From: Adiantum capillus-veneris
Taxonomy: Eukaryota > Streptophyta > Polypodiopsida > Polypodiales > Pteridaceae
Length of the DNA stretch: 64,000 nucleotides
Assembly (NCBI GenBank): GCA_014529385.2
Contig: CM043952.1
Location: 61,274,119-61,338,118, forward strand
Reading direction: 5' to 3'
A program made the translations under genes and the position numbers. The notes beneath the pieces are model-generated. The model did not search any database. It worked only from the letters and a program-made list of their open reading frames with translations, and had not been told where the DNA came from. Below, piece by piece: positions 32,962 to 43,679 of the stretch (position 1 is its first letter; every line of letters starts with the position of its first letter).

Positions 32962-34670
32962 TGTCACGAGGACGTGGCAATTGCTAACTTGAGTTGTTGT
33001 TTTCTTTCCGATGATTTTTGTTTAATTTTTGGGACCCTCTTTTTGAAGTTGCAAATGATCGGACATTGCGTGGCCATTGTGAAACAGCCGATGGTCGAGA
33101 GTTTCATCCGCATTTGAGAAGGGCAGGTCACCATGAGTTGTTCGGGCTGTTCGGCATTGAAATCCGAGCAGTAAAAGGACGTCTAGGCTCAGTTCAGAGT
33201 GATTTAGGCCCCTTGTGACACTTATAAGTAAGTGGGTACTAGGGAATTAACTCAAAAGAGGCAAACTGGACACATGGCGGCTCCAGGCTGATCTGCCAGA
33301 TCTGCATGAAGAGGGGGCGTTCAATTTGAGAGTGTCGAGGCTGGGTTTTGTTCATTGGGGGTTGCTACAATGTGTGAGTAGCGGGTGCAGGTGATCACAG
33401 CTTTAATGGAAAGCTTGCCTTCTCCCTTGCTCTATGTAGCGCGACAATTTTCTCTCGCGCACTCTCTCTCCCCTTTGCACATATGGTAATGCCCCACTAG
33501 TTGGGCTTCTCAGATGACCATGTACAGTTCTGGGGGTTTTATGCGTGTTTGCCAAGGCAAGAGCATTCTGTACAGGAACTGGATTAGCTAATTGCTAATC
33601 CCCTTCAGGTACGCACAGTTCCATCGCGAAGGAATGCGAAAACGGAGAGTTTTCTCGCGTGAAAACTCGTCCGATTGACAAGGGAAGTGTCCCATTGCGT
33701 GCGGGAGCACTTGAGACAAGCGTAGGCGTGCTCGCTCCGCTCGAAATGGTCCAAAACAGAGAATTACATCCTGCTGTGTTTTTCTGCAGGTTTAGGGTTT
33801 TGCAACCAAACTGCGGGGAATTGCTAGGGGAGCCTCGGAAAGGCCTTGGGATGCGTGTACAGGGCAGTAGGCACCTAAAAGTGGAAAAACAGAAAATCAC
33901 AGCATGCTGAAATTGACCTGCAGCTCACTGGAAAGCTTCCATACCGCAAGGAAAAGTGTCCTTCACGTGTACTTTTGACCTGTAGCGATATTTGCGTCGT
34001 TATGTTGGCGAAATTGGGTCAAAAACCTGCGATTACAGCTATGGACAGGCTTGGATAGCTTGGTGAGGGTTAGGTGAAAGGGTTCGGATCGTTTATTTGT
34101 CAGGGTAGCCTCGGGAAAGCATTGGGTGCTTGTAAAGGACAATTTAGAGAGATTTCCCGCAAGAAATCTCGTCTAATTCAAGGGGCAAGTGACCCTACAG
34201 GTGCGAGCGCACAAGGGCTAACAAGAAAAGTGATCAGCACGCGGATCGGAGCGCAAAACAGAGAATTCAACGAGCTGCAATTTCTCGCCAAGTTTTGCAA
34301 AGCGCTCTAAAGTGCGTGGACAGTCAATGTTTGCTTGGGATTTTGTCCGTGGAGACTTCTACTGTGGTTATGTTGCCGAAATTGGGTTGGAATAGAGGAA
34401 TTTCAGCCCGATAAAAGTGGGACATCTTGTGGAAGTTTACAGGTTTTTCTCAAGTATAATAAGAATAAAGAAATATTGAAAGGGGCGCTAGTCTTTGGGG
34501 CCAACAGGGTGTTGTTGTCTGCTTGGTAGCGCTCTAGCTACCAGGGAGTGGTTTGTCTTGAAGTGTTGAATTTCATTCACAGGTTTATTCGTGAAGTTCC
34601 TTTGTGTCGTAAAGTTAAAGTAAAGAATTTCGGGTGAAAGCCAATGCCTACGCCCTACGGGCTGGTTTCA
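32962..34670 (+). repeat. 3' LTR of LTR-E remnant
   Basis: Starts TGTCACGAGGACGTGG after AAGAGGCTGGTA and ends GGTTTCA, about 1.7 kb. Only the last 255 bp are confirmed by the left LTR; the left boundary is tentative. No gene is seen in it, although short open frames occur. Confidence 0.5.
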
Positions 34671-34845
34671 ATGAGAACCCTTCCACTCTCTTGTACTTTG
34701 AACACAGATTAATACAAAAAGAAATACCGAAAGGGGCGCCATTCTTTGGGGCCAATATCTTTAGGCACGGAATTCCGTCGGGCCGTGTCGAATCAAGTGT
34801 GAATTGTGAATTGTTTTGAAGGGAATCTCTGTTGTGTCGCAGTAG

Positions 34846-34963
34846 AATCTTTACTTGGAGTGTCCAAGTTTGTTACAAAAAGCATCACACGCCCTGTCCC
34901 AGAGGGAAGACTAGTTTTCACAAGGAGATTTCAACTGTAGATTTCAACTGTAAAGAAGACGTC
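34846..34963 (+). repeat. Left copy of a 118 bp direct repeat around LTR-B element 2
   Basis: ATCTTTACTTGGAGTGTCC ... AGACGTC. It comprises the last 32 bp of an LTR-A plus 86 bp of LTR-D. The right copy is at 39551-39668, same length. Confidence 0.85.
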
Positions 34964-36219
34964 TGTAAGATGCAGCGGAAGTGAGAGTGTTGAACTTTGC
35001 TCAAGATGAGTGCTCCAAACTGTGCTCAAGGTTCCTTTTACTTACGGAAGGGAGAGCCTTCCGTTCCTTTAGTGAGAGAGTGCAAGTGATCACAAACAAA
35101 GTGGATAAACACTGTGAATGAAAGTACTGAGACTGAGAGATAGAGAGAGAAGAATACGACACCAGAATGTTGTCAAACCCACCTCTGAAGGCCCCACTCT
35201 CTATGGCGAGAGCGGTCTACTATTGATTGCACAAATCTCTACAATGCTTTGGACTTGACGACGATGTCGACGACGATGAGGACGACGATGTCGACGACGA
35301 TGAGGACGACGACGAGACGGGTTGAAATTTGCAAATGCTAATGGCTGAAATCTGCAAATTTTTATCTACTGAATTCTGACTCTATGTGAGTGACGATGTC
35401 GATGAAGACAGTACGACGACGACGCGGTGAAAACGTAGATGCTGAAATCTGCGTTTTCCAGGCTGAATCTGCAAACTATGCTGGATCTGACCGTGCTGCG
35501 AGGATCCGCTGTGGGAAGGTGAGATCTGCGAGGTTTGGGGGATCTACCGCGGGTACTGAAAACGCTGGTTTTCCTTGATGTTCCGTCGCGGTGAATCTGC
35601 AAAACGTTGAAGTGTGATGGTGATGCAAAAACGCTAGGGGCTGAGTTCTGCTGTTGGGGAAAATCCACTAACGCTAGGGCCGATCTGCTGTCGTGAAGTG
35701 GTTCTGTTGTGTCTGCTAATGCCAAAGCTCCTCTGCTATGCAAAATCGCCAAGGCTGATCTGTCTTGCAAAAACGCTAGCTTGATGTTGAGTTGCAAAAA
35801 TGCTAGGTCATGCAGCTGGGGGTCCTGCTGAGAAGGTGCTTGTTGAGCGGTGCTCCTGCTGCGTCTTCTGCCAGAAAGTGCTAGCGCTAGGTTTCTACTT
35901 ATACAAACTTAGTAAATTTGCCCTTCCTACTTTCTAACAAAAGTCACTTAAAAATAATAAGTGAAAAATGTCAAAAATAGGGAAAATAGGTCTATGGACT
36001 GTAAAAATGCTCCTGATGGGTTCTGATGGAAATCTGATAATCATGCTGTGTGCAACCAGAGGATATGCATCTAATCTAAGTGTCTGGACATGCACGGTCT
36101 GCGAACAGACTCACAAAAGTGCCAGATCACTTCCTATTCTAGACTGACTTGATTGAACTGATCCCTGGTCATGCTGTAGCTTGTCCACGGAAACATAGGG
36201 TTGGATGTGTCACGTGACA
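34964..36219 (-). repeat. 3' LTR of LTR-B element 2
   Basis: 1256 bp. Longer than its partner mainly because of an expanded GACGACGATGTC trinucleotide-type run at 35257-35322. The purine tract is on the minus strand of 36220-36232. Confidence 0.85.
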
Positions 36220-36232
36220 TCCCCTCCTCTTC

Positions 36233-37544
36233 AAAGTGAGGTACTGGTACCGAATTGTATGGCGTCGAGGGAGATCGCCAACAACGTCTAGAAACCTGGA
36301 AAGGACTCTTCGTCGGCCCACTCTGATGCATGGGTCATGCGATACTTGAACTTCATAAAGGTTTGCAACGCTTGGTTCTTTGGGCCGCGCCGAAAGCGGC
36401 ACAAAGTCATCTGTGGCTCCTTCAATGCTTCAACTTCCTCGAGAGTCCTGCATCTACCTTCTTCAAGAATCTCCAAGGATGAAAATTCCTTAAACCACTT
36501 GCAACACAAAAACATAAACATACCCATTCCATGTAAAGTGACTGGAAAAGCTCTTGTCTTCTCTAAATTGTGCATGCAATGTAGATGAACATAGAGACGG
36601 AGTGCCAAACCGTTCATCAAACACATGCAAACAATGAGATCGAATCTTGTGTTTTTGATCTAAATCAATCACATGTGGCAAAACACAATAGAAATGCCCA
36701 TGCTTGGTGCTCATACTTTCTTGTGCTCTTTCTACAACTGTGTCATGCCAAGGGAGAGATGTGGAATTTGACTTCCTTGAATGCATTCTTTTCAGCTTTT
36801 CATGAACAATCCGCATACATCCATGCTCATTCATGAGTGAAACGTGCTCAACGTACAATATGTCATGCCTAGAAAAGGGATCACATATAGACGCTGACTA
36901 AAATACAGGAAACAATCACGAATGAAACACTCGAACAATGTGTGCTGACTAATCATTCGAACACATAGTACTGCCTATAAGGGTTCTTTTGACCTAGGCA
37001 TGAGAGCCAAGATCGGTTCTTGGTGAGGGGGTTCTTGGGACCTAGGTTCGAGAGCCAAGATCGGTTGGTTGTGATTGATCGAATCTGCAATGAGGTTAGC
37101 TTCACTAGAAACAATATCAACTAACCCATCATGCTTGTGAACAATCACATCATCTTCATGCAAATCATCATGCTCATGAGAAATCACATCGTGATCATCA
37201 TGCAAATCATCATGCTCGTGAGAAATCACATCTTGATCATGCAAATCATCATGCTTGTCATTGTCATCCAAATCATCATGCTTGTCATTGTCATGCAATT
37301 CTTGATGCTTATCATTATCATGCAAATCATGTGTGTCTTGCTTTGGAGAAGTAGAGACTGAGAGAGTCTCCTTTTCCTGATTCTGTGCAAAGTGCGCCTG
37401 CACTTGAGAAAGTCGCAACATCTCTTGCATTCTTGCTCTGTTCTCACGATCAAATCTTGCTTGTCTTTCTTTGTTCTCGCGCTCGTGCTCACGCTCGTGC
37501 TCACGCTCGTGCTCACGCTCGTGCTCACGCTCTATGACTTCCAT
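36233..37544 (-). pseudogene. His/Asp-repeat third coding region of LTR-B element 2
   Basis: A minus-strand frame of 189 codons (36975-37544) begins with (EREH)n from a 12 bp tandem repeat. It continues with RENRARMQEMLRLSQVQAHF, EKETLS, then repeats such as NDKHDDLHD and ISHEHDDLH, and EANLIADSINHNQPILALEP. Downstream, shifted frames give MYVEHVSLMNEHGCMRIVHE, STKHGHFYC, KIRSHCLHV and LQTFMKFKYR, the same as in element 1. Function is unknown. Conservation in two diverged elements argues that the region was once translated. Confidence 0.55.
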
Positions 37545-38035
37545 TCTTGCGTCGTATTCACGATCTATGGCTGCCCTTCTTTATTCGTAGTCACTATCTA
37601 TGGCTGCCCTTCTTTCTTAGTCACTATCTATGGCTGCCCTTCTTTCTTCGTGTTCTAACTCCTTGTAGTCACTATCTATGGCTGCCCTTCTTTCTTCGTG
37701 TTCTAACTCCTTGTCCATAACAACTGCGGCAACTCCTTCATAGGAGTTAGTGCAATCCTTGGCGTAGATGGGGAAGGGGGAAGGTCGGAAAAACCTCTTG
37801 GTGGGGAAAATTCTTCTTCGCCTCTCTCATGCTCATCACCTCCAAGCGAAGTATCCATTCCGCTTTGAGTGATGACCATCCATTGAAGTCGAGGGTTCTT
37901 GTGGTCTTGGGTTCTTAAGTTCACGATGAACTTGAGTTCTTGGGGGTCTTGAGGTTCTTGGGTTCTTGAGGTTCTTGAGTTCTTGAGGTTCCTCCTTCGC
38001 TTGCAATCTGTGTTAGAGAAGGATCTTCTCTTCAC
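37545..38035 (-). pseudogene. gag: N-terminal coding region of LTR-B element 2
   Basis: The minus-strand frame starts near MKRRSFSNTDCKRRR, passes ITQSGMDTSLGGDEHERGEEEF (compare TRSGMDTSHTGDEHERGDEEF in element 1), and enters repeats of ERRAAIDSDY with a stop (37619) and frame changes. It is the Gag N-terminus without capsid. Confidence 0.65.
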
Positions 38036-38336
38036 GCGAGTTCTGCTCTTTTTTGCGGATGCACCCCTTGGCGGCTTGCGCTCACACCAAGGTTGCTTTT
38101 TCCCACCTCATGTCGATTGGCCGGCCGCTAAGTGCATGGTCCGCTCTCAATGAGCGAAAAGAGAATTAAGGGGAGGTTGGACAAGCCCTTCTTTCTTGGA
38201 TTTCTTGTCACTCTTCAGAAACACGATTAGGAATCCGCACGCCCAAGAGGACTTGGGTTACGTGCGACTGCAACAAGCAAAAAAAATTCTGTGGTTCTTG
38301 TGGTTCTTTTCTTAAGTGATATAGAACACTACCAAA

Positions 38337-38348
38337 GCTCTGATACCA
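38337..38348 (-). promoter_or_regulatory. Primer-binding site of LTR-B element 2
   Basis: TGGTATCAGAGC on the minus strand, one base after the 5' LTR. Confidence 0.9.
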
Positions 38349-38349
38349 A

Positions 38350-39544
38350 TGTAAGGTGCAGCGGAAGTGAATGTTGAACTTAGTTCAAGATGAGTGCTCT
38401 GAACTGTGCTCAAGGTTCCTTTTACTTACGGAAGGGAGAGCCTTCCGTTCCTTTAGTGAGAGAGTGCAAGTGATCACAAACAAAGTGGATAAACACTGTG
38501 AATGGAGGTACTGAGGCTGAGAGATAGAGAAAGAAGAATACGACACCAGAATGTTGTCAAACCCTCCTCCGAAGGCCCCTCTCTCTATGGTGAGAGCGGT
38601 CTATTATTGATTGGACAAATCTCTACAATGCTTTGGACTTACCGACGATGAGGACAACGACGAGACGCGTTGAAATCTGCAAATGCTAATGGCTGAAATC
38701 TGCAAATCTTTATCTACTGAATTCTGACTCTATGTCGGTGACGATGTCGATGACGACAGTACGACGACGACGCGTTGAAAACGCAGATGCTGAAATCTGC
38801 GTTTTTCAGGCTGAATCTGCAAACTACCTGGGATCTGACCGTGCGGCGAGGATCTGTTGCGGGAAGGTGAGATCTGCAAGATTTGGGGGATCTACTGCGG
38901 GTACTGAAAACGCTGGTGTTCCTTGATGTTCTGTCGCGGTGAATCTGCAAAAAAGCTGAAGTGTGATGTTGATGCAAAAACGCTAGGGGCTGAGTTTTGC
39001 TGCTGGGGAAAATCCACCAACGCTAGGGCTGATCTGCTGTCGTGAAGTGGTTCTGTTGTGTTTGCTAATGCCGAAGCTCCTCTGCTATGCAAAATCGCCA
39101 AGGCTGATCTGTCTTGCAAAAACGCTAGGTCATGCAGTTGGGGGTCCTGCTGAGAAGGTGCGTGTTGAGCGGTGCTCCTGCTGCCTCTTCTGCCAGAAAG
39201 TGCTAGCGCTAGGTTTCTACTTATACAAACTTAGTAAATTTGCCCTACCTACTTTCTAACAAAAGTCACTTTAAAATAATAAGTGCAAAATGTCAAAAAT
39301 AGGGAGCTTAGGTCTATGCACTGTAAAAATGCTCCTCATGGGTTCTGATGGAAATCTGATGATCATGTTGTGTGCAACCAGAGGATATACATCTAATCTA
39401 AGTGTTTGGACATGCACGGTCTGCGAGCAGACTCACAAATGTGCCATATCACTTCCTATTCTAGACTGACTTGACGGAACTGAACCGTGGTCATGTTGTA
39501 GCTTGTTCACGGACACAACATAGGGTTGGATGTGTCACGTGACA
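38350..39544 (-). repeat. 5' LTR of LTR-B element 2
   Basis: 1195 bp, TGTCACGTGACAC to GCACCTTACA on the minus strand. Confidence 0.85.
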
Positions 39545-39550
39545 ACGTTG

Positions 39551-39668
39551 ATCTTTACTTGGAGTGTCCAAGTTTGTTACAAAAAGCATCACACGCCCTC
39601 TCCCGGAGGGAAGACTAGTTTTCACAAGGAGGAGATGCTGCTGCAGATTTCAACCGCAAAGAGGACGT
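39551..39668 (+). repeat. Right copy of the 118 bp direct repeat
   Basis: Matches 34846-34963 with scattered substitutions; continues into normal LTR-D sequence at 39669. Confidence 0.85.
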
Positions 39669-39746
39669 TACCGATGATGTCCATGGCTGGCCCAAGTGTA
39701 CCAGATGTCTCCAGGACCCGGTGCGTGAGTTCCCTCGCGAAGAAGT

Positions 39747-39973
39747 TGTTACCATATACATGTGGTAGTGATGTGTGTGAACACACTAGGACCGTCGGGG
39801 CATTTTTTCCCTCATTAGGAGGGTTTGTCCCCCGTGCATCATATATACGCTCATCACTCTAGGGCTATCTATCTTTCCATTGCACACTAAGTAACACACT
39901 CTCTATTGTGTGCCTTGTGCTTCCTTCGTCTTCTCCAAGCTGTGTGTGTTTCTCTGCAACCCTAATTCCAACA
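39747..39973 (+). repeat. 5' LTR of the copia element
   Basis: About 227 bp, TGTTACCATATACATG to AATTCCAACA. The start is inferred from where the LTR-D match ends (GAAGT); the end from the PBS. A CATATATA-like box lies near 39840. Confidence 0.65.
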
Positions 39974-39975
39974 AT

Positions 39976-39987
39976 TGGTATGAGAGC
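39976..39987 (+). promoter_or_regulatory. Primer-binding site of the copia element
   Basis: TGGTATGAGAGC, two bases after the LTR; one base from the standard initiator tRNA-Met site. Confidence 0.85.
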
Positions 39988-40317
39988 AGGTCACATCCTC
40001 CTGGGCTTAGTCGCCAGCTGCTCCAGCACACGCTTGCTCACGTTATCCGATTTCAGTGAGCTTTGGCAAGCGTTCGCAGGTCGAAAAATATTTTGGCACT
40101 GCTCAGAATTTTGATTTGGGCTCATTTCGGCCTTCGTTTCCACTACAGGCAATACTGCATAGGCTATTTCGTCATTTTGTGTAGAATTTCAGTCAGTGCT
40201 GTTTTCTGCATAACAGGTGCCTTATAGTCTTCTACGGTTTGTGCTATATAGCACACGTTGTTCCCACTCCGTTTCTCCTATTTTCGGGCAGTTTTCACAT
40301 CAGGTGTAGCATTTACC

Positions 40318-42813
40318 ATGGTTGACAACAACAACACAGATGTATTCAAGATGTTTGCTGCTGAGGACAGGTTGGATGGGGACAACTATCCTATGTGGGC
40401 TTATATGATGCAACATGTTCTTGTGTCAAAGGGTGTCTGGAACATTGTGCAGGGCATTGATGTACGTCCTGGTTTTGAGGATGTAGGCGATGTTGAGGAT
40501 GTTGCAGGTCTTGCTGCAAGGATTGCAGCTGTTAGAGTTGTTTTGCCTACGACAGAACAAGCTCGTTGGGATGTTAAGGATGTGCAGGCTCATGCATTGA
40601 TTGCGTTGTCTGTGAAGCGCACCATTGTTCCTCACATTCGTTCAGCAAAATCTGCAAAACAGGCTTGGGATATTCTAGCAGGTCTTTATGCAAGCGGCAA
40701 TGAGGCTAAAATTGCTTTGTTGCGTAAAGAGCTGGAGTCGAAGATTATGCATGAGGAAGATGATATGGACACATTCCTTGCTAGTGTCAAGGATATCAAT
40801 GAGCAGCTTATTTCTGCAGGTGAAGTCATTTCAGTCAGTTCCCTTGTGCAGACTGTTCTTGATGCCTTACGAGATTCCTACCAGACTTTTGCTAGTACTT
40901 GGAGACCGATGACCCAAGGAAATCCTGAAGTTGTCAAGTTTGATGCATTATGCACATTGCTGTTGCAAGAGTCACTTTCTAGAAAAAACAGGACTAGGCA
41001 GCGTGCAGTTGAACAGGCTTTTATTGCTCCTCAAAGAAAGGGTGGTAACAGCAATGCAGCCACTTCTTATGGTTCTGCTGCGAGTGGCAAAAATTCTGTT
41101 CCTAATGCTTCTGCTGGCAGCACTTCGTCTGGCAATTCTGGTGATAAGGGCAAAACGAAGATGCGTTGTCATTATTGTAAATCTAATGATCACTTGATCA
41201 AGTTGTGTCCTAAGTTGAAGGCCAAAGAGGCTAAGAAGAAAGAGGGTGGTTCCACTGCAAATGTTGGTTCCACTACAAATGCAGCCATTGTTGAGTCTTC
41301 TGTGAAAGGAGACTGTGTTACTGATGTTGATGCAGAATGGGCTTTTACCGCAGAGTGCACTTACAATCCTGCTGTCCATGATGCATGCTTGTCAGTTGCT
41401 GCAGATTCACATGTGTGGTATATCGACAGTGGTGCTACAAAGCACATTACCTCACATCGTGAATTGTTTACCTCTCTCGAGTCAGTCCCTCATGGGAATT
41501 CAGTCACTTGTGCCAACAACGCCTCTTATCCAGTTCAGGGAGTTGGAAAGATTGTGCTCATTGCTACTAATGGCAGTTCCTTCATACTTGTTGATGCACT
41601 TTATGTACCTGGGATCAAGAAGAATCTCTTGTCTGTATCCGCACTTGCTAGACTTGGACTTGTAGTCAAATTTGTGGATGACAGAGGTACAATTCATGAT
41701 CTCAGTTTCGGTGATGAAATTGTTGCATCTGGGCTTTTGTGCCGTGGGCTGTATAAGCTCACTTTGTATGACAAGTGTGGACAAAATTTTGCAAATGCTG
41801 TTGCAGATTCAAGGGCTATTTCAGATGCAAAACTTTGGCATGCATGTTTTGGTCATCTGAATTTTACCAGTTTGTTGCGTTTGCAAAAATCTGATATGGT
41901 TGCTTCTTTGCCGCCTCTTAAAGCACCTGTCAAACATGTTTGTGAAGGCTGTATTTTGGGTAAGATGCAGGGTGCTAAGTTTCCAAAGGATGGTTCAGTT
42001 CGGGCCACATGCAGGTTGCAGCTTGTGCATAGTGATGTTTGTGGGCCCATGCAAACTCCGTCCTTGGGCAATTACGTGTACTTCGTGACTTTCATTGATG
42101 ACTACTCCAGGCATGCATGGGTATTTGCGCTTAAAGCGAAGTCCGAAGTTTTCATGTTCTTCAAACAATTTTTGGCTATGGTTAAAAATGTCTCGAAATG
42201 TACTATGGGCACCCTCCGTTCCGATCGAGGGGGGGAGTATATGTCTCATGAATTTAATGCATTTCTGGCTAGTCGTGGGATAAAACACCAATGTACAGTG
42301 CCTTATACGCCTCAGCAAAATGGTGTTGCTGAGAGGAAAAACAGGTCACTGACGGAAATGGCACGATGTATGGTCAAAAGTCAAGCTTTACCGCATTCTT
42401 TTTGGCTTGAGGCCATCATGTGTGCCACTTATGTACTTAACAGGTGTCCTACGAAAGCTTTGCAGTCTATTACTCCATATGAAGCATGGCATGATAGAAA
42501 GCCTTCTATTGAGCACATGCGTGTTTTTGGCTGTTTGGCATATGCTTTGGTGCCACAAGTGCAGCGCAGAAAATTGGATGATAAGGATGTCAAATGTACT
42601 TTTGTTGGTTATAGTGCTGAAAGCAAAGGTTACAGGTTGTATCATCCGCAAACAAAACGTATTCTGGTTTCTCGGGATGTAGTGTTTGTGGAAGATTCTG
42701 TTCAGCCCTTGCTGTCATGTACTAGAGACAGTAATGTAAGCTCACAGGACATTTATGACATGAGCCTCTGCAGGAGAGGAAGGCATGAGCCTCTGCAGGA
42801 GAAAGCGCTCTGA
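40318..42813 (+). CDS. Copia Gag-PR-INT polyprotein, truncated before RT
   Basis: One open frame of 831 codons from the ATG at 40318 (MVDNNNTDVFKMF); an in-frame ATG at 40258 is less likely. Gag: a copia-type capsid (LDGDNYPMWAYMMQHVL, then AYDIL-like KQAWDILAGLY). Zinc knuckle CHYCKSNDHLIKLC near residue 284. Protease with WYIDSGATKHIT (Asp near residue 370). GAG-pre-integrase with LWHACFGHLNF. Integrase core with VHSDVCGPM, FIDDYSRHAW and GVAERKNRSLTEMAR, followed by YEAWHDRKPSIEHMRVFGC. It reads into LTR-D for the last 19 codons and stops at 42813. A full copia polyprotein has about 1300 residues. This is the longest intact frame in the window, but it could not replicate without RT. Confidence 0.85.
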   Translation: MVDNNNTDVFKMFAAEDRLDGDNYPMWAYMMQHVLVSKGVWNIVQGIDVRPGFEDVGDVEDVAGLAARIAAVRVVLPTTEQARWDVKDVQAHALIALSVKRTIVPHIRSAKSAKQAWDILAGLYASGNEAKIALLRKELESKIMHEEDDMDTFLASVKDINEQLISAGEVISVSSLVQTVLDALRDSYQTFASTWRPMTQGNPEVVKFDALCTLLLQESLSRKNRTRQRAVEQAFIAPQRKGGNSNAATSYGSAASGKNSVPNASAGSTSSGNSGDKGKTKMRCHYCKSNDHLIKLCPKLKAKEAKKKEGGSTANVGSTTNAAIVESSVKGDCVTDVDAEWAFTAECTYNPAVHDACLSVAADSHVWYIDSGATKHITSHRELFTSLESVPHGNSVTCANNASYPVQGVGKIVLIATNGSSFILVDALYVPGIKKNLLSVSALARLGLVVKFVDDRGTIHDLSFGDEIVASGLLCRGLYKLTLYDKCGQNFANAVADSRAISDAKLWHACFGHLNFTSLLRLQKSDMVASLPPLKAPVKHVCEGCILGKMQGAKFPKDGSVRATCRLQLVHSDVCGPMQTPSLGNYVYFVTFIDDYSRHAWVFALKAKSEVFMFFKQFLAMVKNVSKCTMGTLRSDRGGEYMSHEFNAFLASRGIKHQCTVPYTPQQNGVAERKNRSLTEMARCMVKSQALPHSFWLEAIMCATYVLNRCPTKALQSITPYEAWHDRKPSIEHMRVFGCLAYALVPQVQRRKLDDKDVKCTFVGYSAESKGYRLYHPQTKRILVSRDVVFVEDSVQPLLSCTRDSNVSSQDIYDMSLCRRGRHEPLQEKAL

Positions 42814-43183
42814 GGAACTAGAGCCAGATCAGCCCAAGGGTTTCGTACCCGAGTTTCGGAAGTAGATCCAGGGATTGGAGAGAGGTAGTCTCTCAGGTTG
42901 TGATCCGTAAGTTGGGATTCCCAAGTAAGGACTTCGTGTGTTGGAAAGCGGAGTTATTCTACAGGAAGAGGACTTTAGAAACAGAGTCGGAAAAGAGTTG
43001 CGGGGATGCCATGCCTTGAGTCTGGAAGGTGAGATCCAGAGGTGAGAACCTTGATTCTCGAGGATTTGGAATAAGGAACGGAAGTTCCTTGGAATAGGGT
43101 TTTGCCCTAGGAATAGGAAGCCGAAGCAGAGGCTTTTGGGAACCATCAAGTCTTATTCTAGAACGAACATGGTAATACGTTCG

Positions 43184-43609
43184 GTTCAACCATAGTTACC
43201 GAGGAATGCGTTCCGCAGGCCCTAGAAGGCCGGAACGCCGTTCCCTCCCCCTCTGCCAAGCTGGAACGCCCCGGAACGTTTTGCCGTTTCGGGTGACCAC
43301 CTGATACCGGAACGGCCGGCCGGAACGGTCCGAAACGGCCTCGGAACGGCCAACTCTCAAAAATGGGAAGAAATAGGCAGTTTTTTGCAAATTTGCAATG
43401 AACATTAGGTGTTTTTTTAGTGTGCAAGGACTCAAAAATTAAAATGCACCCCCTCACACCCATTCCCTTCTCAAGCATTATTTGGGTGTTTTTTATGCCT
43501 CCCGTTCCGCGCCGTTCCCGTTCCGGACCCCTGGCCGTTCCCTCGTTCCGCGAGGGTCCCCGTCGCCGTTCCCGTTCCCGTTCCGCGTTCTGGGTAACTC
43601 TGGGTTCAA
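43184..43609. repeat. Target-site duplication GTTCAA
   Basis: GTTCAA at 43184-43189 and 43604-43609; the empty site is seen at 59754-59759 in LTR-D copy 2. One extra G on each side could make it 7 bp. Confidence 0.75.
43190..43603. mobile_element. MITE-like element rich in GGAACGG/CCGTTCC
   Basis: 414 bp with imperfect terminal inverted repeats CCATAGTTACC and (right end read inward) CCAGAGTTACC. The inner parts of both ends are made of GGAACGG units in opposite orientation, so much of the element can fold back. It has no coding capacity. The empty site in the other LTR-D copy proves it is an insertion. A related GGAACGG scrap is at 51838-51885. Confidence 0.75.
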
Positions 43610-43657
43610 GTGCTTGTATAGACTTCTCCTCAGTAATAAAGATACTATTACGAGGGT

Positions 43658-43679
43658 GGGGGGGGGGGGGGGGGGGGGA
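43658..43679. repeat. Poly-G run
   Basis: About 20 consecutive G bases in the LTR-D copy; the partner copy has 6-7 at 59803. Length is likely unstable or assembly-sensitive. Confidence 0.8.

Larger units (their letters stand above)
31823..34670 (+). mobile_element. LTR-E chromovirus remnant, + strand
   Basis: The end of a 5' LTR (31823-32080), a leader, the first Gag codons, a stretch of lost coding sequence, a chromodomain, and a 3' LTR ending GGTTTCA at 34670. The left LTR begins inside (AAAAGTGGGACATC); the same string starts the matching part of the right LTR at 34416. Both outer junctions are deletions into LTR-C and LTR-A sequence. Confidence 0.7.
27171..34877 (+). mobile_element. LTR-A element 2, gutted and nested
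   Basis: 5' LTR 27171-27749, PBS with one mismatch, Gag remnant to about 29123, then an LTR-C and an LTR-E insertion. It ends in the final 207 bp of its 3' LTR (34671-34877). AAAGG before (27166-27170) and AAAAG after (34878-34882) suggest a target duplication with one change, placed in the TATA box of LTR-D. Pol and most of the 3' LTR are lost. Confidence 0.75.
34964..39544 (-). mobile_element. LTR-B element 2, internally deleted, minus strand
   Basis: 4581 bp: 5' LTR 38350-39544, PBS 38337-38348, internal about 2.1 kb, 3' LTR 34964-36219. Flanks ACGTC (34959-34963) and ACGTT (39545-39549) look like a target duplication with one change. Compared with element 1 the capsid, zinc knuckle and protease are missing. 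The charged N-terminus is joined directly to the His/Asp-repeat third coding region. Confidence 0.85.
39747..42756 (+). mobile_element. Ty1/copia element, 3' half missing
   Basis: 5' LTR, PBS and an open gag-PR-INT frame. The copy ends abruptly after integrase, where LTR-D sequence resumes (GACATGAGCCTCTGC). RT, RNase H and the 3' LTR are absent, as is part of the LTR-D target (the equivalent of about 59285-59560), so a deletion removed both. GAAGT stands before the LTR. Confidence 0.8.

Noticed and set aside
33595-34310. Frames of 78-101 codons on both strands as genes
   Set aside because: They lie in the long LTR of LTR-E, lack domains and overlap on both strands.
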